This document shows, piece after piece, positions 34,970-45,266 of a stretch of 53,109 nucleotides of DNA (position 1 is the stretch's first letter; each line of letters opens with the position of its first letter). Under the pieces are notes generated by a model. That model did no database searches. It was given only the letters and a program-made list of their open reading frames with translations, and had not been told where the DNA came from. The stretch comes from Bradyrhizobium rifense. GTDB taxonomy: Bacteria > Pseudomonadota > Alphaproteobacteria > Rhizobiales > Xanthobacteraceae. Location of the stretch: contig NZ_VSSS01000109.1 in assembly GCF_008123425.1 (NCBI RefSeq), positions 1 through 53,109 on the forward strand. The letters are read 5' to 3'. Both the position numbers and the translations under genes were made by a program.

Positions 34970-35818
34970 CTAGCCGCCGGCCTGGTCGAAATGCACATCC
35001 TCGAGCAGCGAGGACGAAACCGTCGGGACCTGGTCGCCTTCGGAGGCGCGGGAGATGGCGACGCGGGTCTTGTTGAAGACGCTTTCGGCGCTGCCCTGCG
35101 CATTGAGATTGGTGAGGAGCTCGCTGACCAGCGTGCTGTGCTCGCCCTTGCCGTCGTCGACGACCTTGCCGGGCGAGGCCGAGGAGAGGATCAGCGCATT
35201 GTCGGGCGTGCCGATCGGCGCGAGACCGTGAGAGTATGAGCGGAAGCGGCGCTCATAGGGATTGCGGCGGGACGCATCGACGACGACGAGCTTGGCCTTG
35301 GCGCCCTGCTCCTTCATCATGTTGAGCACGCCCTCGATCGAGACGCCCTGGCGGCGGACGTCGCTTTCCTTCCAGATCACGGCGTCGACCGGCAGCATGT
35401 AGCTCTCGCGGCCGGCCTGCACGCCGTAGCCGCCGAAGAACAGCATGACGACGGTGTCGTGCTTGATGCGGGACTTCAGGCGGTTGACGGCGCGGACCAT
35501 GTCGTCCTTGCTCGCGTCTTCCACCATGTCAACGTCAAAACCGTTCTTGCGCAGCGACGAGGACAGCGCGCGCGCGTCGTTGATCGACTGCGTCAGCGGT
35601 GCGGTCGCGTCGGGATAGTGACCATTGCCGATGACGAGCGCGAGACGCGAGGTCTGGCCCAGCGAGCCCGTGACCTGGTCGGTCGAGACGGCCTTGGCAG
35701 CGTCGAGCGCGCGCATGTTGAGGGCAGCATGGGCGCCGATCGCCAGCGACACCGTGCCGATGAGGGCGGCGACGAGCGCAATCGAGCGTCGGGAAATGTC
35801 GAGCTGCCTTACATTCAT
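34970..35818 (-). CDS. second exported caspase-fold (C14-like) protein, catalytic dyad lost
   Basis: The 282-residue protein has an N-terminal hydrophobic signal or anchor (SIALVAALIGTVSLAIGA) and a caspase-like domain at about 58-275. It aligns with the caspase part of the 1891-3408 product: LALVIGNGHY, YMLPVDAVIW, SDVRRQGVSIEG. The catalytic histidine is Tyr131 in FFGGYGVQ and the cysteine is Ser183 in VVDASRRNPYE. A Tyr/Ser variant has been described among prokaryotic caspase homologues. Protease activity of the cysteine type is not expected. Unlike its paralogue it has no TPR tail. It is convergent with the adaptor gene. Confidence 0.85.
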   Translation of the reverse strand: MNVRQLDISRRSIALVAALIGTVSLAIGAHAALNMRALDAAKAVSTDQVTGSLGQTSRLALVIGNGHYPDATAPLTQSINDARALSSSLRKNGFDVDMVEDASKDDMVRAVNRLKSRIKHDTVVMLFFGGYGVQAGRESYMLPVDAVIWKESDVRRQGVSIEGVLNMMKEQGAKAKLVVVDASRRNPYERRFRSYSHGLAPIGTPDNALILSSASPGKVVDDGKGEHSTLVSELLTNLNAQGSAESVFNKTRVAISRASEGDQVPTVSSSLLEDVHFDQAGG

Positions 35819-36224
35819 CTCGCTTCATTCCTGTGCCAAAGACCGGCCAAGCGCGCGCACACTGTTTGAGTAGCGCGATGGCGGCTTTAGGTTTGAGGGA
35901 TTGGCCGGGGGAGTGGCCCCGAATTGCGCGCAATTTGCGGCACCGCACCAAACAAACTCTTAACCGGATATCGCCGGCCCGGCAATAGATCGTCCAAAAT
36001 TTGAACTAAGCCTATGAATATGTTGATTAATTCTCCTACCCAATTCTCCGCCTTTTCGCTTCCCCGTAACCTTCCGGGGTTCGATCATGCAACCCTGGGG
36101 CAGGGTTTTTCCGTGACGTTCATCACATTTGAATTTCCTGCGAATCCGGGTAGCTTTTTCAAAGACTTGCGGGGGTGGGTCATCGACCTGGCACCCGGAT
36201 AAGTCCCCCGCGACCAGGTATTTC
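35819..36224. other. AT-richer intergenic region upstream of toroid gene
   Basis: This 406-base interval is lower in G+C than its flanks and separates two divergent genes. It likely holds promoters for both. A short plus-strand frame at 36014-36202 has no family match or good ribosome binding site, and I do not call it. No operator palindrome stands out. Confidence 0.5.
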
Positions 36225-37952
36225 ATGAGCTTTCATTATTTCGCAGGAGCCGCGTGCCGGGCACTGACGGCGCGGAAAGACGGCCCCTCCCTTTATGACG
36301 TCTGCGATCCCGTATTGTCGGGCCAAGCCAGCGGCGATCCGCATCTGGCGAAATTCTACAAGACCGCGCTCGGCAATCCCGCGCTGCGGGTGCTGCTGCG
36401 CCGCGCCGGCCTCCCCGAGCTGCGTGACGAGGCCAAGCTGACCCGGCTGCGCGAGGCTTTGGTCCGCGCCCGCGACGATGCCGAACCCGACTGGGCGGCG
36501 GTCGGCCAGCCGATTGCCGATCTCGTCGACACCATCACGCTCGACCATCCAAAACCGCCGCCGGCCAATTTCGTCGGCGCCATGCCGGCACAATCGCAGA
36601 TCGACGGCGTGATCCGCGATTGCGCGCAGCATCTGCTCGGCTCGTACCGCAAGAACGGTTTCCTGCCGACCTATGCCGCCTTCAACCTGATCGGCGATCC
36701 CGATTTTCGCGGGCGCGAGCTGATCATGGCGCTCACCGGGCTGAACGCGCGCGGCTACAAGAATTCGTCGCTGCTGTTCAACCTCGCCCGCGTCTTCATT
36801 GCGCGCTCGGAAACCCGCGCCGTGGTCAATCCACCCTGGCGCGGGATTGCCGAGCCGATGTGGGAGCCGATGCAGATCCGCCACCGCTCGGCCTATTACG
36901 ACGCGTTCTTCATCGAAGCACTGCTCAGCTATATCGAGACCGGGCTCGCCTCGCCTGCGGATAAGAGCTCAGCCGAGCGCGCCATCGCCGACATGGTCGA
37001 TTTCTGCGTCAATATCAGCCGCGAAGAGGTCGAGGGCATTGGCGGCCAGCGCTTCAACGTCATCACCGCGCTGGCGCCTCCGCCGCATCCGCGCTTTTCG
37101 CGCTATTTCGCCCAGATCAAGCAGGACCTCGGCTTCGGCGTCTACGTGCCGGATTGCGACACCACGGCGTGCTCGATTTCCGCGGCGACGCAGGCCGGCT
37201 GCACCGATCCGATCATCGACCAGCCGCTGCTGGATTTCTATGCCGGCTATCAGGTCCATGCGGGTGTCAACGAGCCGCGCGTGACGGTGCCGCTCAACGA
37301 TAATATCGACTACGAAGGCGGCGTTGCGACCTGGATCGACAACCTCAAAGGCGAGCGCCCCTACGGCAACGATCTCGATCCGACGCTCAATCTCGACATT
37401 CTCGAGGTGAGCTTTCGCAACCTCGCACGCTGGAACATTCTGGAGACGCCGGCGCGGCTCGCGACCGTGCATCGCATCATCGGCTTCCAGAAGCGCTTAG
37501 CTGCGAGCGGCGCCTTCGCCAACCCGCGCTCGCATATCTATTATTTGCCGGAGCTCTACAGCGCCTATTTCGGCCGCTGCTATGCGGCCTTTCTGGCGCT
37601 GCCGCTGGCCGCCCAGGCCGCAATCGATCCCGACGGCGATTTCGATTTCATCCGCCATCGCGTGCTGTCCTACGTCAAGGGCGAGCTGATGGCCGCGGAG
37701 ATGAACGTGTTCGACGCGGCGCTGGCGCTGATCGCGCTCGGCCATCTCGGCGCCGACCCGCGCGCCTTTGCACCCGCGCTGAACGTGATCGTCGATGCCA
37801 TCGGCGAAGGCGGCCGCCGCGGCCCGTTCCGCGCCTATGAATGGAACAAGATGAAGACCCCGACGCGGATTTTGGTCGGCGGACCGGAGGTGACGTCGGC
37901 GTTCGTGTTGATGGGGCTGGCGGTGGCGAAGCGCGCGATGGCGGGGCGGTGA
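36225..37952 (+). CDS. alpha/alpha-toroid (prenyltransferase/squalene-cyclase-like) protein of unknown function
   Basis: The 575-residue protein has no signal peptide. Residue 310 starts the segment DCDTTACSISAATQAG, which resembles the DxDDTA motif of class II terpene cyclases but with Thr in place of the last Asp. The later GNDLDPTLNLDILEVSFRNL (from about 381) matches the NDVDPxVNxNVL pattern that I associate with alpha/alpha-toroid proteins of unknown function. A barrel of helical repeats is therefore likely, while cyclase activity is doubtful. No isoprenoid genes are near it. AGG seven bases before the ATG supports this start. Confidence 0.62.
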   Translation: MSFHYFAGAACRALTARKDGPSLYDVCDPVLSGQASGDPHLAKFYKTALGNPALRVLLRRAGLPELRDEAKLTRLREALVRARDDAEPDWAAVGQPIADLVDTITLDHPKPPPANFVGAMPAQSQIDGVIRDCAQHLLGSYRKNGFLPTYAAFNLIGDPDFRGRELIMALTGLNARGYKNSSLLFNLARVFIARSETRAVVNPPWRGIAEPMWEPMQIRHRSAYYDAFFIEALLSYIETGLASPADKSSAERAIADMVDFCVNISREEVEGIGGQRFNVITALAPPPHPRFSRYFAQIKQDLGFGVYVPDCDTTACSISAATQAGCTDPIIDQPLLDFYAGYQVHAGVNEPRVTVPLNDNIDYEGGVATWIDNLKGERPYGNDLDPTLNLDILEVSFRNLARWNILETPARLATVHRIIGFQKRLAASGAFANPRSHIYYLPELYSAYFGRCYAAFLALPLAAQAAIDPDGDFDFIRHRVLSYVKGELMAAEMNVFDAALALIALGHLGADPRAFAPALNVIVDAIGEGGRRGPFRAYEWNKMKTPTRILVGGPEVTSAFVLMGLAVAKRAMAGR

Positions 37953-38071
37953 AGTTTCGTGCCCCGTTCGATCAATGACGGGAAGTTGAAAGCCTGTCCG
38001 TTAGGCATATGCTGGCCGCGTGGCCCAAAGCCGACCACAATTGCGCGGCTTATCAAGGTGTTCCCAAGACA

Positions 38072-38821
38072 ATGCGGACGACAATGCGGACCGGCATGTT
38101 GCGAAAATTCCTGATTGCGCTGTCTCTGCTCGCCGTGCCGTCGCTGGCGCAGGCGGCTGACATCACCGGCACCGCCAAGGTCCGTGATGGCGATTCCGTC
38201 CTGATCGGCAACACGCGGATCCGGCTTGGCGGCATCGACGCGCCGTCGGGCGACCAGCTCTGCCTCAACAACAAGTCCGAGCGCTGGACTTGCGGCGCGG
38301 CCGCGCGCGACGAGCTCGCCAAATACACCGAGGGCAAGAGCTGGGTCTGCCATACCCGCGCGATCGACCGGCGCGGCCGCACCGTGGCGCGCTGCGAGGT
38401 CGGCGGCGAGGACATCCAGAAATGGCTGGTGCGCAGCGGCTGGGCGCTGTCCTACACCCGCGTCTCCCACGATTACGATGCGGATGAGGCCGCCGCGCGT
38501 GAGGCAAAAGCCGGGATGTGGCAGGGCGCCTTCATCGCGCCCTGGGACTGGCGCGTGCGCAACAAGAAGACGACGATTTTGGGCGCCACCAAGCCGCCCG
38601 AGGGCGCCCATTCGATACTGCTCGCCTCGGCCTCGGGGCCGGTCGCGCCCTCGCCGGACTGCACCATCAAGGGCAACGTCAACACCGCCGGCGAGTGCAT
38701 CTACCACACCCCGACCAGCCGCTGGTACACCCAGATCAAGATGAAGATCAGCAAGGGCACCCGCTGGTTCTGCTCGGTCGAGGAGGCCGAGGCCGCCGGA
38801 TGCCGCGAGACCAAGCGATAA
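38072..38821 (+). CDS. exported thermonuclease-family (SNase-like) protein with sunset domain
   Basis: The 249-residue product has a signal peptide (FLIALSLLAVPSLAQA) and a staphylococcal-nuclease-like domain at about 31-150. Visible elements are VRDGDSVLIGNTRIRLGGID, with the metal Asp (DGD) and Arg, RDELAKY and the late segment RGRTVARCEV. A C-terminal 'sunset' domain follows (from about residue 195; CTIKGNVNTAGECIYH, then RWFCSVEEAEAAGCR). It is probably a secreted or periplasmic Ca-dependent nuclease. Several ATGs are possible (38072, 38084, 38096); the choice only changes the n-region. Confidence 0.82.
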   Translation: MRTTMRTGMLRKFLIALSLLAVPSLAQAADITGTAKVRDGDSVLIGNTRIRLGGIDAPSGDQLCLNNKSERWTCGAAARDELAKYTEGKSWVCHTRAIDRRGRTVARCEVGGEDIQKWLVRSGWALSYTRVSHDYDADEAAAREAKAGMWQGAFIAPWDWRVRNKKTTILGATKPPEGAHSILLASASGPVAPSPDCTIKGNVNTAGECIYHTPTSRWYTQIKMKISKGTRWFCSVEEAEAAGCRETKR

Positions 38822-38925
38822 GAGCCCCAGACCTGCGTTTTGCGCGCTTTTCTCAGGCGCCTGCGCCGCGTAGAAGTGTAAATCAGAACCCACCAGACCG
38901 TCTTCAAAACACAAGGAAGATAGCA

Positions 38926-40113
38926 ATGACCGTTCGCGCGGGCCGGGAATTTCTGGCCATCCCCGGGCCCACCACGATGCCCGACGCGGTGCTGCAGGCG
39001 ATGCATCGTCCGGCGATCGACATCTACTCCAAGCAGATGACCGATCTGACCGAGAGCCTGCTCCGCGACATCTCGAACCTGTTTGCGACCAAGGGCAAAT
39101 CCTACATCTACATCGCCAACGGCCACGGCGCCTGGGAAGCCGCGCTGAGCAACGTGCTGTCGCGCGGCGACAAGGTGCTGGTGCTGGAGAGCGGACGCTT
39201 CGCGATCGGCTGGGGCCATGCGGCTTCGCTGATGGGCGCCGAGGTCGAGGTGCTCAAGGGCGACTGGCGCCGCGCCGTGCGGCCGCACGAGGTCGAGGAG
39301 CGCCTGCGCCGTGACAAGGAGCACACCATCAAGGCCGTCGTCGTCGTCCAGATCGATACGGCGTCCGGCGTACAGAATGACATCGAGGCGATCGGCAAGG
39401 CCATCAAGGCGAGCGGCCATCCCGCACTATACATGGTCGACACAGTCGCCTCGCTCGGTTGCATGCCGTTCGAGATGGACAAATGGAATATCGACGTCGC
39501 GATGTCCGGCTCGCAGAAGGGCCTGATGACGCCGCCCGGCCTCGGCTTCGTCGCCGCCAACGCGCGCGCGCTCGAGGCGCACAAGAAGGCGAACATGAGC
39601 ACGCCCTATTGGAGCTGGAGCGAGCGCGAGGGCGCCGAGCATTATCGCAAATATGCCGGCACCGCGCCGGTGCATCTGTTGTTCGCGCTGCGCCAGGCGA
39701 TCGACCTGATTCACGAGGAAGGGCTGGAGAACGCCTTCCGCCGCCACGCCCTTCTCGGCGAGGCCACGCGCCGCGCTGTTGGTGCATGGACCGAGGGCCA
39801 GGTGCTCGGCTTCAACGTTGCCGAACCGCACGAGCGCTCCAACACCGTGACCACGGTGACCATGACCACCGGCCACGATCCCGCAGTGCTGCAGCGCTAT
39901 TGCAAGGAGAAGTGCGGCGTCGTGCTCGGCAACGGCATCGGCGACCTGACCGGCCAGGCCTTCCGCATCGCCCATATGGGCCATGTCAACGCACCGATGC
40001 TGCTCGGCACGCTCGGAGTGATCGAGGTCGGCCTCAACGCGCTGAAGATCCCGCATGGCAAGGGCGGGCTCGAGGCGGCGGTGGCGTATCTCGGCGAACA
40101 GGTGGCGGTGTAG
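38926..40113 (+). CDS. class V aminotransferase (serine/alanine-glyoxylate aminotransferase family)
   Basis: The 395-residue PLP enzyme begins FLAIPGPTTMPDAVLQAM, as alanine/serine-glyoxylate aminotransferases do. The PLP lysine is K198 in MSGSQKGLM, the Asp that contacts the ring nitrogen is in YMVDTVASLG, and the C-terminus holds the family segment FRIAHMGHV. It would transfer an amino group from serine or alanine to glyoxylate, though related enzymes use other donors. AAGGAAG precedes the ATG. An in-frame extension upstream overlaps the nuclease gene and is not real. It stands alone, with a repeat after it. Confidence 0.9.
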   Translation: MTVRAGREFLAIPGPTTMPDAVLQAMHRPAIDIYSKQMTDLTESLLRDISNLFATKGKSYIYIANGHGAWEAALSNVLSRGDKVLVLESGRFAIGWGHAASLMGAEVEVLKGDWRRAVRPHEVEERLRRDKEHTIKAVVVVQIDTASGVQNDIEAIGKAIKASGHPALYMVDTVASLGCMPFEMDKWNIDVAMSGSQKGLMTPPGLGFVAANARALEAHKKANMSTPYWSWSEREGAEHYRKYAGTAPVHLLFALRQAIDLIHEEGLENAFRRHALLGEATRRAVGAWTEGQVLGFNVAEPHERSNTVTTVTMTTGHDPAVLQRYCKEKCGVVLGNGIGDLTGQAFRIAHMGHVNAPMLLGTLGVIEVGLNALKIPHGKGGLEAAVAYLGEQVAV

Positions 40114-40139
40114 GCGAAAGCGCGCGCCACACACTCATT

Positions 40140-40279
40140 GTCGTCCCGGCGAAGGCCGGGACCCATACCGCGTGATTTATCAGTGACCCGCGGTGCACGT
40201 ACCGCGGGAAGGCCTCTTAACTGCGAGTCTTCGCCAAACTCCTCCTGGGGTTATGGGTCCCGGCTTTCGCCGGGACGAC
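40140..40279. repeat. 140-bp palindromic repeat with 28-bp arms
   Basis: The left arm at 40140-40167 starts GTCGTCCCGGCGAAGGCCGG. The right arm at 40252-40279 is its inverted copy with one mismatch in 28. The centre is not symmetric. It lies between the aminotransferase and oligopeptidase genes and would form a strong hairpin. Repeats with these arms are widespread in related genomes to my knowledge. Confidence 0.78.
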
Positions 40280-40390
40280 GGCGGAGCTTGAGGTGGTTTC
40301 GGCGCCTCACATCGGCTTTGCCGCTTCTTTAAATCCCCCACATTCGATCTGATATAGAGGCCAGACACTCCGCCCATATCGAGGATCGAT

Positions 40391-42493
40391 TTGCCCCAAT
40401 CCGCCAGCACGACCCCGACCGCTCCCGTCGCCCCGCGCCGGCCGCATTCCTTCACCCGTCACGGCATCACCGTCACTGATGACTATGCCTGGCTGAAGGA
40501 CGCGAAATGGCAGGAAGTGCTGCGCGATCCCAAAGTGCTGGATCCCGATATCCGCAAATATCTGGATGAAGAGAACGGCTATACCGAGAGCCTGCTCGGC
40601 CACACCGCGAGCTTGCAGAAGACGCTGGTGCGCGAGATGCGCGCCCGCATCAAGGAAGATGATTCCAGCGTGCCGTCGCCGGACGGACCGTTCGCGTATT
40701 TCCGCAAGTTCCGCGAGGGCGGCCAGCACGAGCTGTTCGGCCGCATGCCGCGCGACGGTGGCGAGGGCCATATCGTGCTCGACGGCGATGCGCTCGCCAA
40801 GGACCACAAATATTTCAAATTCGGCGGCAGCCGCCACTCGGACGATCACAGACTGCAGGCCTGGAGCGCCGACACCAAGGGCTCGGAATATTTCACGATC
40901 CGCATCCGCGACTGGGCTACGGCTAAAGACCTCGACGACGTCGTCGAGGAGACCGACGGCGGCGTGGTCTGGAGCAAGGATGCAAAATCCTTCTTCTATG
41001 TGAAGCTCGACGACAATCACCGGCCGATGCAGGTGTGGCGGCACAGGCTCGGCACCAAACAGGCCGACGATACGCTCGTCTATGAGGAGTCGGACTCCGG
41101 CTGGTTCACCCATCTCCATGAAAGCACCAGCGGCTGCTTCTGCGTGATCGCCGGCGGCGACCACGAGACGAGCGAGCAACGATTGATTGATCTCGCCAAC
41201 CCCGAAGCGCCGCCGCGTCTGGTCGCAGCGCGTGAGGAGGGCGTGCAATATTCGCTGGCCGATCGCGGCGACGAGCTCTTCATTCTCACCAATGCCGACG
41301 ACGCCATCGACTTCAAGATCGTCACCGCGCCGCTTGGCCAGCCCGAGCGGCAGAACTGGCGCGATCTGATCCCCTATCGTCCCGGCATCTACATCATCGA
41401 CCTTGATCTCTATGCCGGCCATCTGGTGCGACTGGAGCGCGCCAACGCGCTGCCGGCGATCGTGATCCGCGATCTCGCAACCAAGGAAGAGCACGCGATC
41501 GCCTTCGACGAGGCCGCCTATTCGCTCGACACGATGGGCTCCTACGAATTCGACACGACGAATTTGCGCTTCGCCTATTCGTCGATGACTACTCCGTCGG
41601 AAGTCTACGACTACGACATGGCCAAGCGCACGCGCACCTTGCGCAAGCGCCAGGAGATCCCGTCCGGCCACAATGCGGCCGACTACGTCACCACGCGCAT
41701 CATGGCGAAAGCCCGTGACGGCGCCGAGGTGCCGGTCTCGATCCTCTATCGCCGCGGCTTGAAGCTCGACGGCGCGGCGCCGCTGCTGCTCTATGGCTAC
41801 GGCTCCTACGGCATGGCGATGCCGGCCTCGTTCAACGCCAACCGCCTGTCGCTGGTCGATCGCGGCTTCGTCTACGCCACCGCCCATATCCGCGGTGGCG
41901 CCGACAAGGGCTGGGGCTGGTATCTCGACGGCAAGCGCGAGAAGAAGACCAATTCGTTCGACGATTTCGCCGCCAGCGCCCGCGCGCTGATCGATGCGAA
42001 ATACGCCAGCGCCAAGCGCATCGTCGGCCATGGCGGCTCGGCCGGCGGCATGCTGATGGGCGCGGTGGCAAACCGTGCCGGCGAGCTGTTCGCGGGCATC
42101 GTCGCCGAAGTGCCGTTCGTTGACGTGCTCAACACCATGCTCGACGACACGCTGCCGCTGACGCCGCCGGAATGGCCGGAATGGGGCAACCCGATCGAGA
42201 GCGAGAAGGATTTTCGCACCATTTTGTCCTACTCGCCCTACGACAATGTCGCGGCCAAGGACTATCCGGCGATTTTGGCGATGGGCGGGCTTACCGATCC
42301 TCGCGTCACTTACTGGGAGCCCGCCAAATGGATCGCACGCCTGCGCGCGACCATGAGCGGCGGCGGCCCGGTCCTGCTCCGCACCAACATGGGCGCCGGC
42401 CACGGCGGCGCGTCGGGGCGCTTCGACCGGCTCGACGAAGTCGCGATCGTTTATGCGTTTGCGCTGTGGGCGACAGGGATGGCGGAGGCGTAA
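40391..42493 (+). CDS. ptrB: oligopeptidase B-like S9 serine peptidase
   Basis: The 700-residue enzyme has an N-terminal seven-bladed propeller and a C-terminal alpha/beta-hydrolase domain. The catalytic serine is S550 in GHGGSAGGMLMG and the histidine is H671 in NMGAGHGGASGRF, as in oligopeptidase B and prolyl oligopeptidase. The catalytic Asp is expected in the LTDPRVTYWEP region. The enzyme cuts short peptides after basic residues, in the cytosol or periplasm. There is no signal peptide. The start is a TTG with GAGG six bases upstream. Confidence 0.9.
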   Translation: MPQSASTTPTAPVAPRRPHSFTRHGITVTDDYAWLKDAKWQEVLRDPKVLDPDIRKYLDEENGYTESLLGHTASLQKTLVREMRARIKEDDSSVPSPDGPFAYFRKFREGGQHELFGRMPRDGGEGHIVLDGDALAKDHKYFKFGGSRHSDDHRLQAWSADTKGSEYFTIRIRDWATAKDLDDVVEETDGGVVWSKDAKSFFYVKLDDNHRPMQVWRHRLGTKQADDTLVYEESDSGWFTHLHESTSGCFCVIAGGDHETSEQRLIDLANPEAPPRLVAAREEGVQYSLADRGDELFILTNADDAIDFKIVTAPLGQPERQNWRDLIPYRPGIYIIDLDLYAGHLVRLERANALPAIVIRDLATKEEHAIAFDEAAYSLDTMGSYEFDTTNLRFAYSSMTTPSEVYDYDMAKRTRTLRKRQEIPSGHNAADYVTTRIMAKARDGAEVPVSILYRRGLKLDGAAPLLLYGYGSYGMAMPASFNANRLSLVDRGFVYATAHIRGGADKGWGWYLDGKREKKTNSFDDFAASARALIDAKYASAKRIVGHGGSAGGMLMGAVANRAGELFAGIVAEVPFVDVLNTMLDDTLPLTPPEWPEWGNPIESEKDFRTILSYSPYDNVAAKDYPAILAMGGLTDPRVTYWEPAKWIARLRATMSGGGPVLLRTNMGAGHGGASGRFDRLDEVAIVYAFALWATGMAEA

Positions 42494-42497
42494 GCTT

Positions 42498-42532
42498 GTA
42501 GCCCGGATGGAGCTTCGTTCCATCCGGGCTAC
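42498..42532. terminator. bidirectional stem-loop between convergent genes
   Basis: GTAGCCCGGATGGAGC and GTTCCATCCGGGCTAC pair at 15 of 16 positions around a three-base loop. It begins four bases after the ptrB stop codon and ends four bases before the end of the RraA-like gene on the other strand. Its position suits a shared terminator. No T-run is present. It is also a repeat type seen in other alphaproteobacteria. Confidence 0.65.
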
Positions 42533-42536
42533 GAAG

Positions 42537-43256
42537 TTACCTGCCGTTCTTCTTCCGCCATTCCGCGAAGTCGGTGAGCGTCTGCGGATCGGTCGCGGGA
42601 TAGAGACCGAAAATGCCGCGGCCCTTGCCGACCTCCTCGGTGACGAAATCCTCGAACGCGGTCATCTCGAAGGTTTCGCTCGCAATCTCGTCGGCGAGAT
42701 GCGCGGGGATCACGATGACGCCGTCGGCATCACCCAGAATGACGTCGCCCGGAAACACCGGCGCATCGCCGCAGCCGATCGGAACGTTGATCTCGATCGC
42801 CTGATGCAGCGTGAGATTGGTCGGCGCTGAGGGACGATGGTGGTAGGCGGGAATGCCGAGCTTCGCGATCTCCGCGGAATCCCGAAAGCCGCCGTCGGTG
42901 ACGACGCCGGCGACACCGCGCTTCATCAACCGCGTCACCAGGATCGCGCCGGCCGAGGCCGCGCGCGCGTCCTTGCGGCTGTCCATCACCAGCACCGCAC
43001 CCGGCGGGCAGTCCTCGACCGCCTTGCGCTGCGGATGGGAGTGATCCCTGAAGACATCGATCGTGTTGAGGTCCTCGCGCGCCGGCATGTAGCGGAGCGT
43101 GAAGGCTTCACCGACCATGGTCGGCTGGTCGGCGCCCAAGGGGTGCACATCCTGGATCATCTGGATGCGCAGGCCCCGCTTGAACAACGCGGTGGCGACG
43201 GTCGCCGTGGAGACGGATTTGAGCTTGTTGCGAGTGGCTTCCGAAAGTTTTGACAT
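42537..43256 (-). CDS. RraA-like aldolase family protein
   Basis: The 239-residue protein is of the RraA/HMG-aldolase fold. Recognisable parts are STATVATALFKRGL, AILVTRLMKRGVAGVVTDGG (active-site Arg/Asp loop region) and IGCGDAPVFPGDVILGDADG with the usual Gly-Asp pairs. Homologues include 4-hydroxy-4-methyl-2-oxoglutarate aldolases and sugar-acid enzymes; the true regulator of RNase E has the same fold. It starts ten bases downstream of the IlvD/Edd gene, in the same direction, so it is probably part of a sugar-acid pathway. AGAGAG precedes the ATG. Confidence 0.85.
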   Translation of the reverse strand: MSKLSEATRNKLKSVSTATVATALFKRGLRIQMIQDVHPLGADQPTMVGEAFTLRYMPAREDLNTIDVFRDHSHPQRKAVEDCPPGAVLVMDSRKDARAASAGAILVTRLMKRGVAGVVTDGGFRDSAEIAKLGIPAYHHRPSAPTNLTLHQAIEINVPIGCGDAPVFPGDVILGDADGVIVIPAHLADEIASETFEMTAFEDFVTEEVGKGRGIFGLYPATDPQTLTDFAEWRKKNGR

Positions 43257-43266
43257 GATGTGCTCT

Positions 43267-45006
<1,740 letters not shown>

Positions 45007-45096
45007 TTTCCTTCTCCGTCGGGGAATTCGCGCTGCTCTTCTCACGGGACGTCCATCCACCGCAAGGCACCGGACAATCAGTCACGCGAGCGGCTG

Positions 45097-45118
45097 GTAT
45101 GCACGGGGGCGTGCGTAC
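45097..45118. promoter_or_regulatory. candidate operator palindrome upstream of the dehydratase
   Basis: GTATGCACG and CGTGCGTAC pair at eight of nine positions around a GGGG spacer. It lies 91 bases upstream of the dehydratase GTG and 149 bases upstream of the response regulator start on the other strand. It could be the binding site of a sugar-acid regulator (such as a GntR or LacI protein). No such regulator gene is in the window. Confidence 0.35.
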
Positions 45119-45266
45119 ATCAAGGTGCAGTGCAATAACCGGTCCGCCGACCCCGGGGGAGATCCGAAGTGCTTGCAGCCCAGGCACGATCCGCGCAACA
45201 ATTTCGCATTTGATGCTTTGATTTGGGTCACAGGGAACTTCCCTGCCCGACCCGGAGGCTTTTGAC

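Noticed and set aside
36014..36202. 62-codon plus-strand frame upstream of the toroid gene
   Set aside because: No ribosome binding site, no family, and it lies in the probable promoter region.
40307..42523. 738-codon minus-strand frame opposite ptrB
   Set aside because: No domain or motif; the plus strand encodes intact S9 catalytic motifs.
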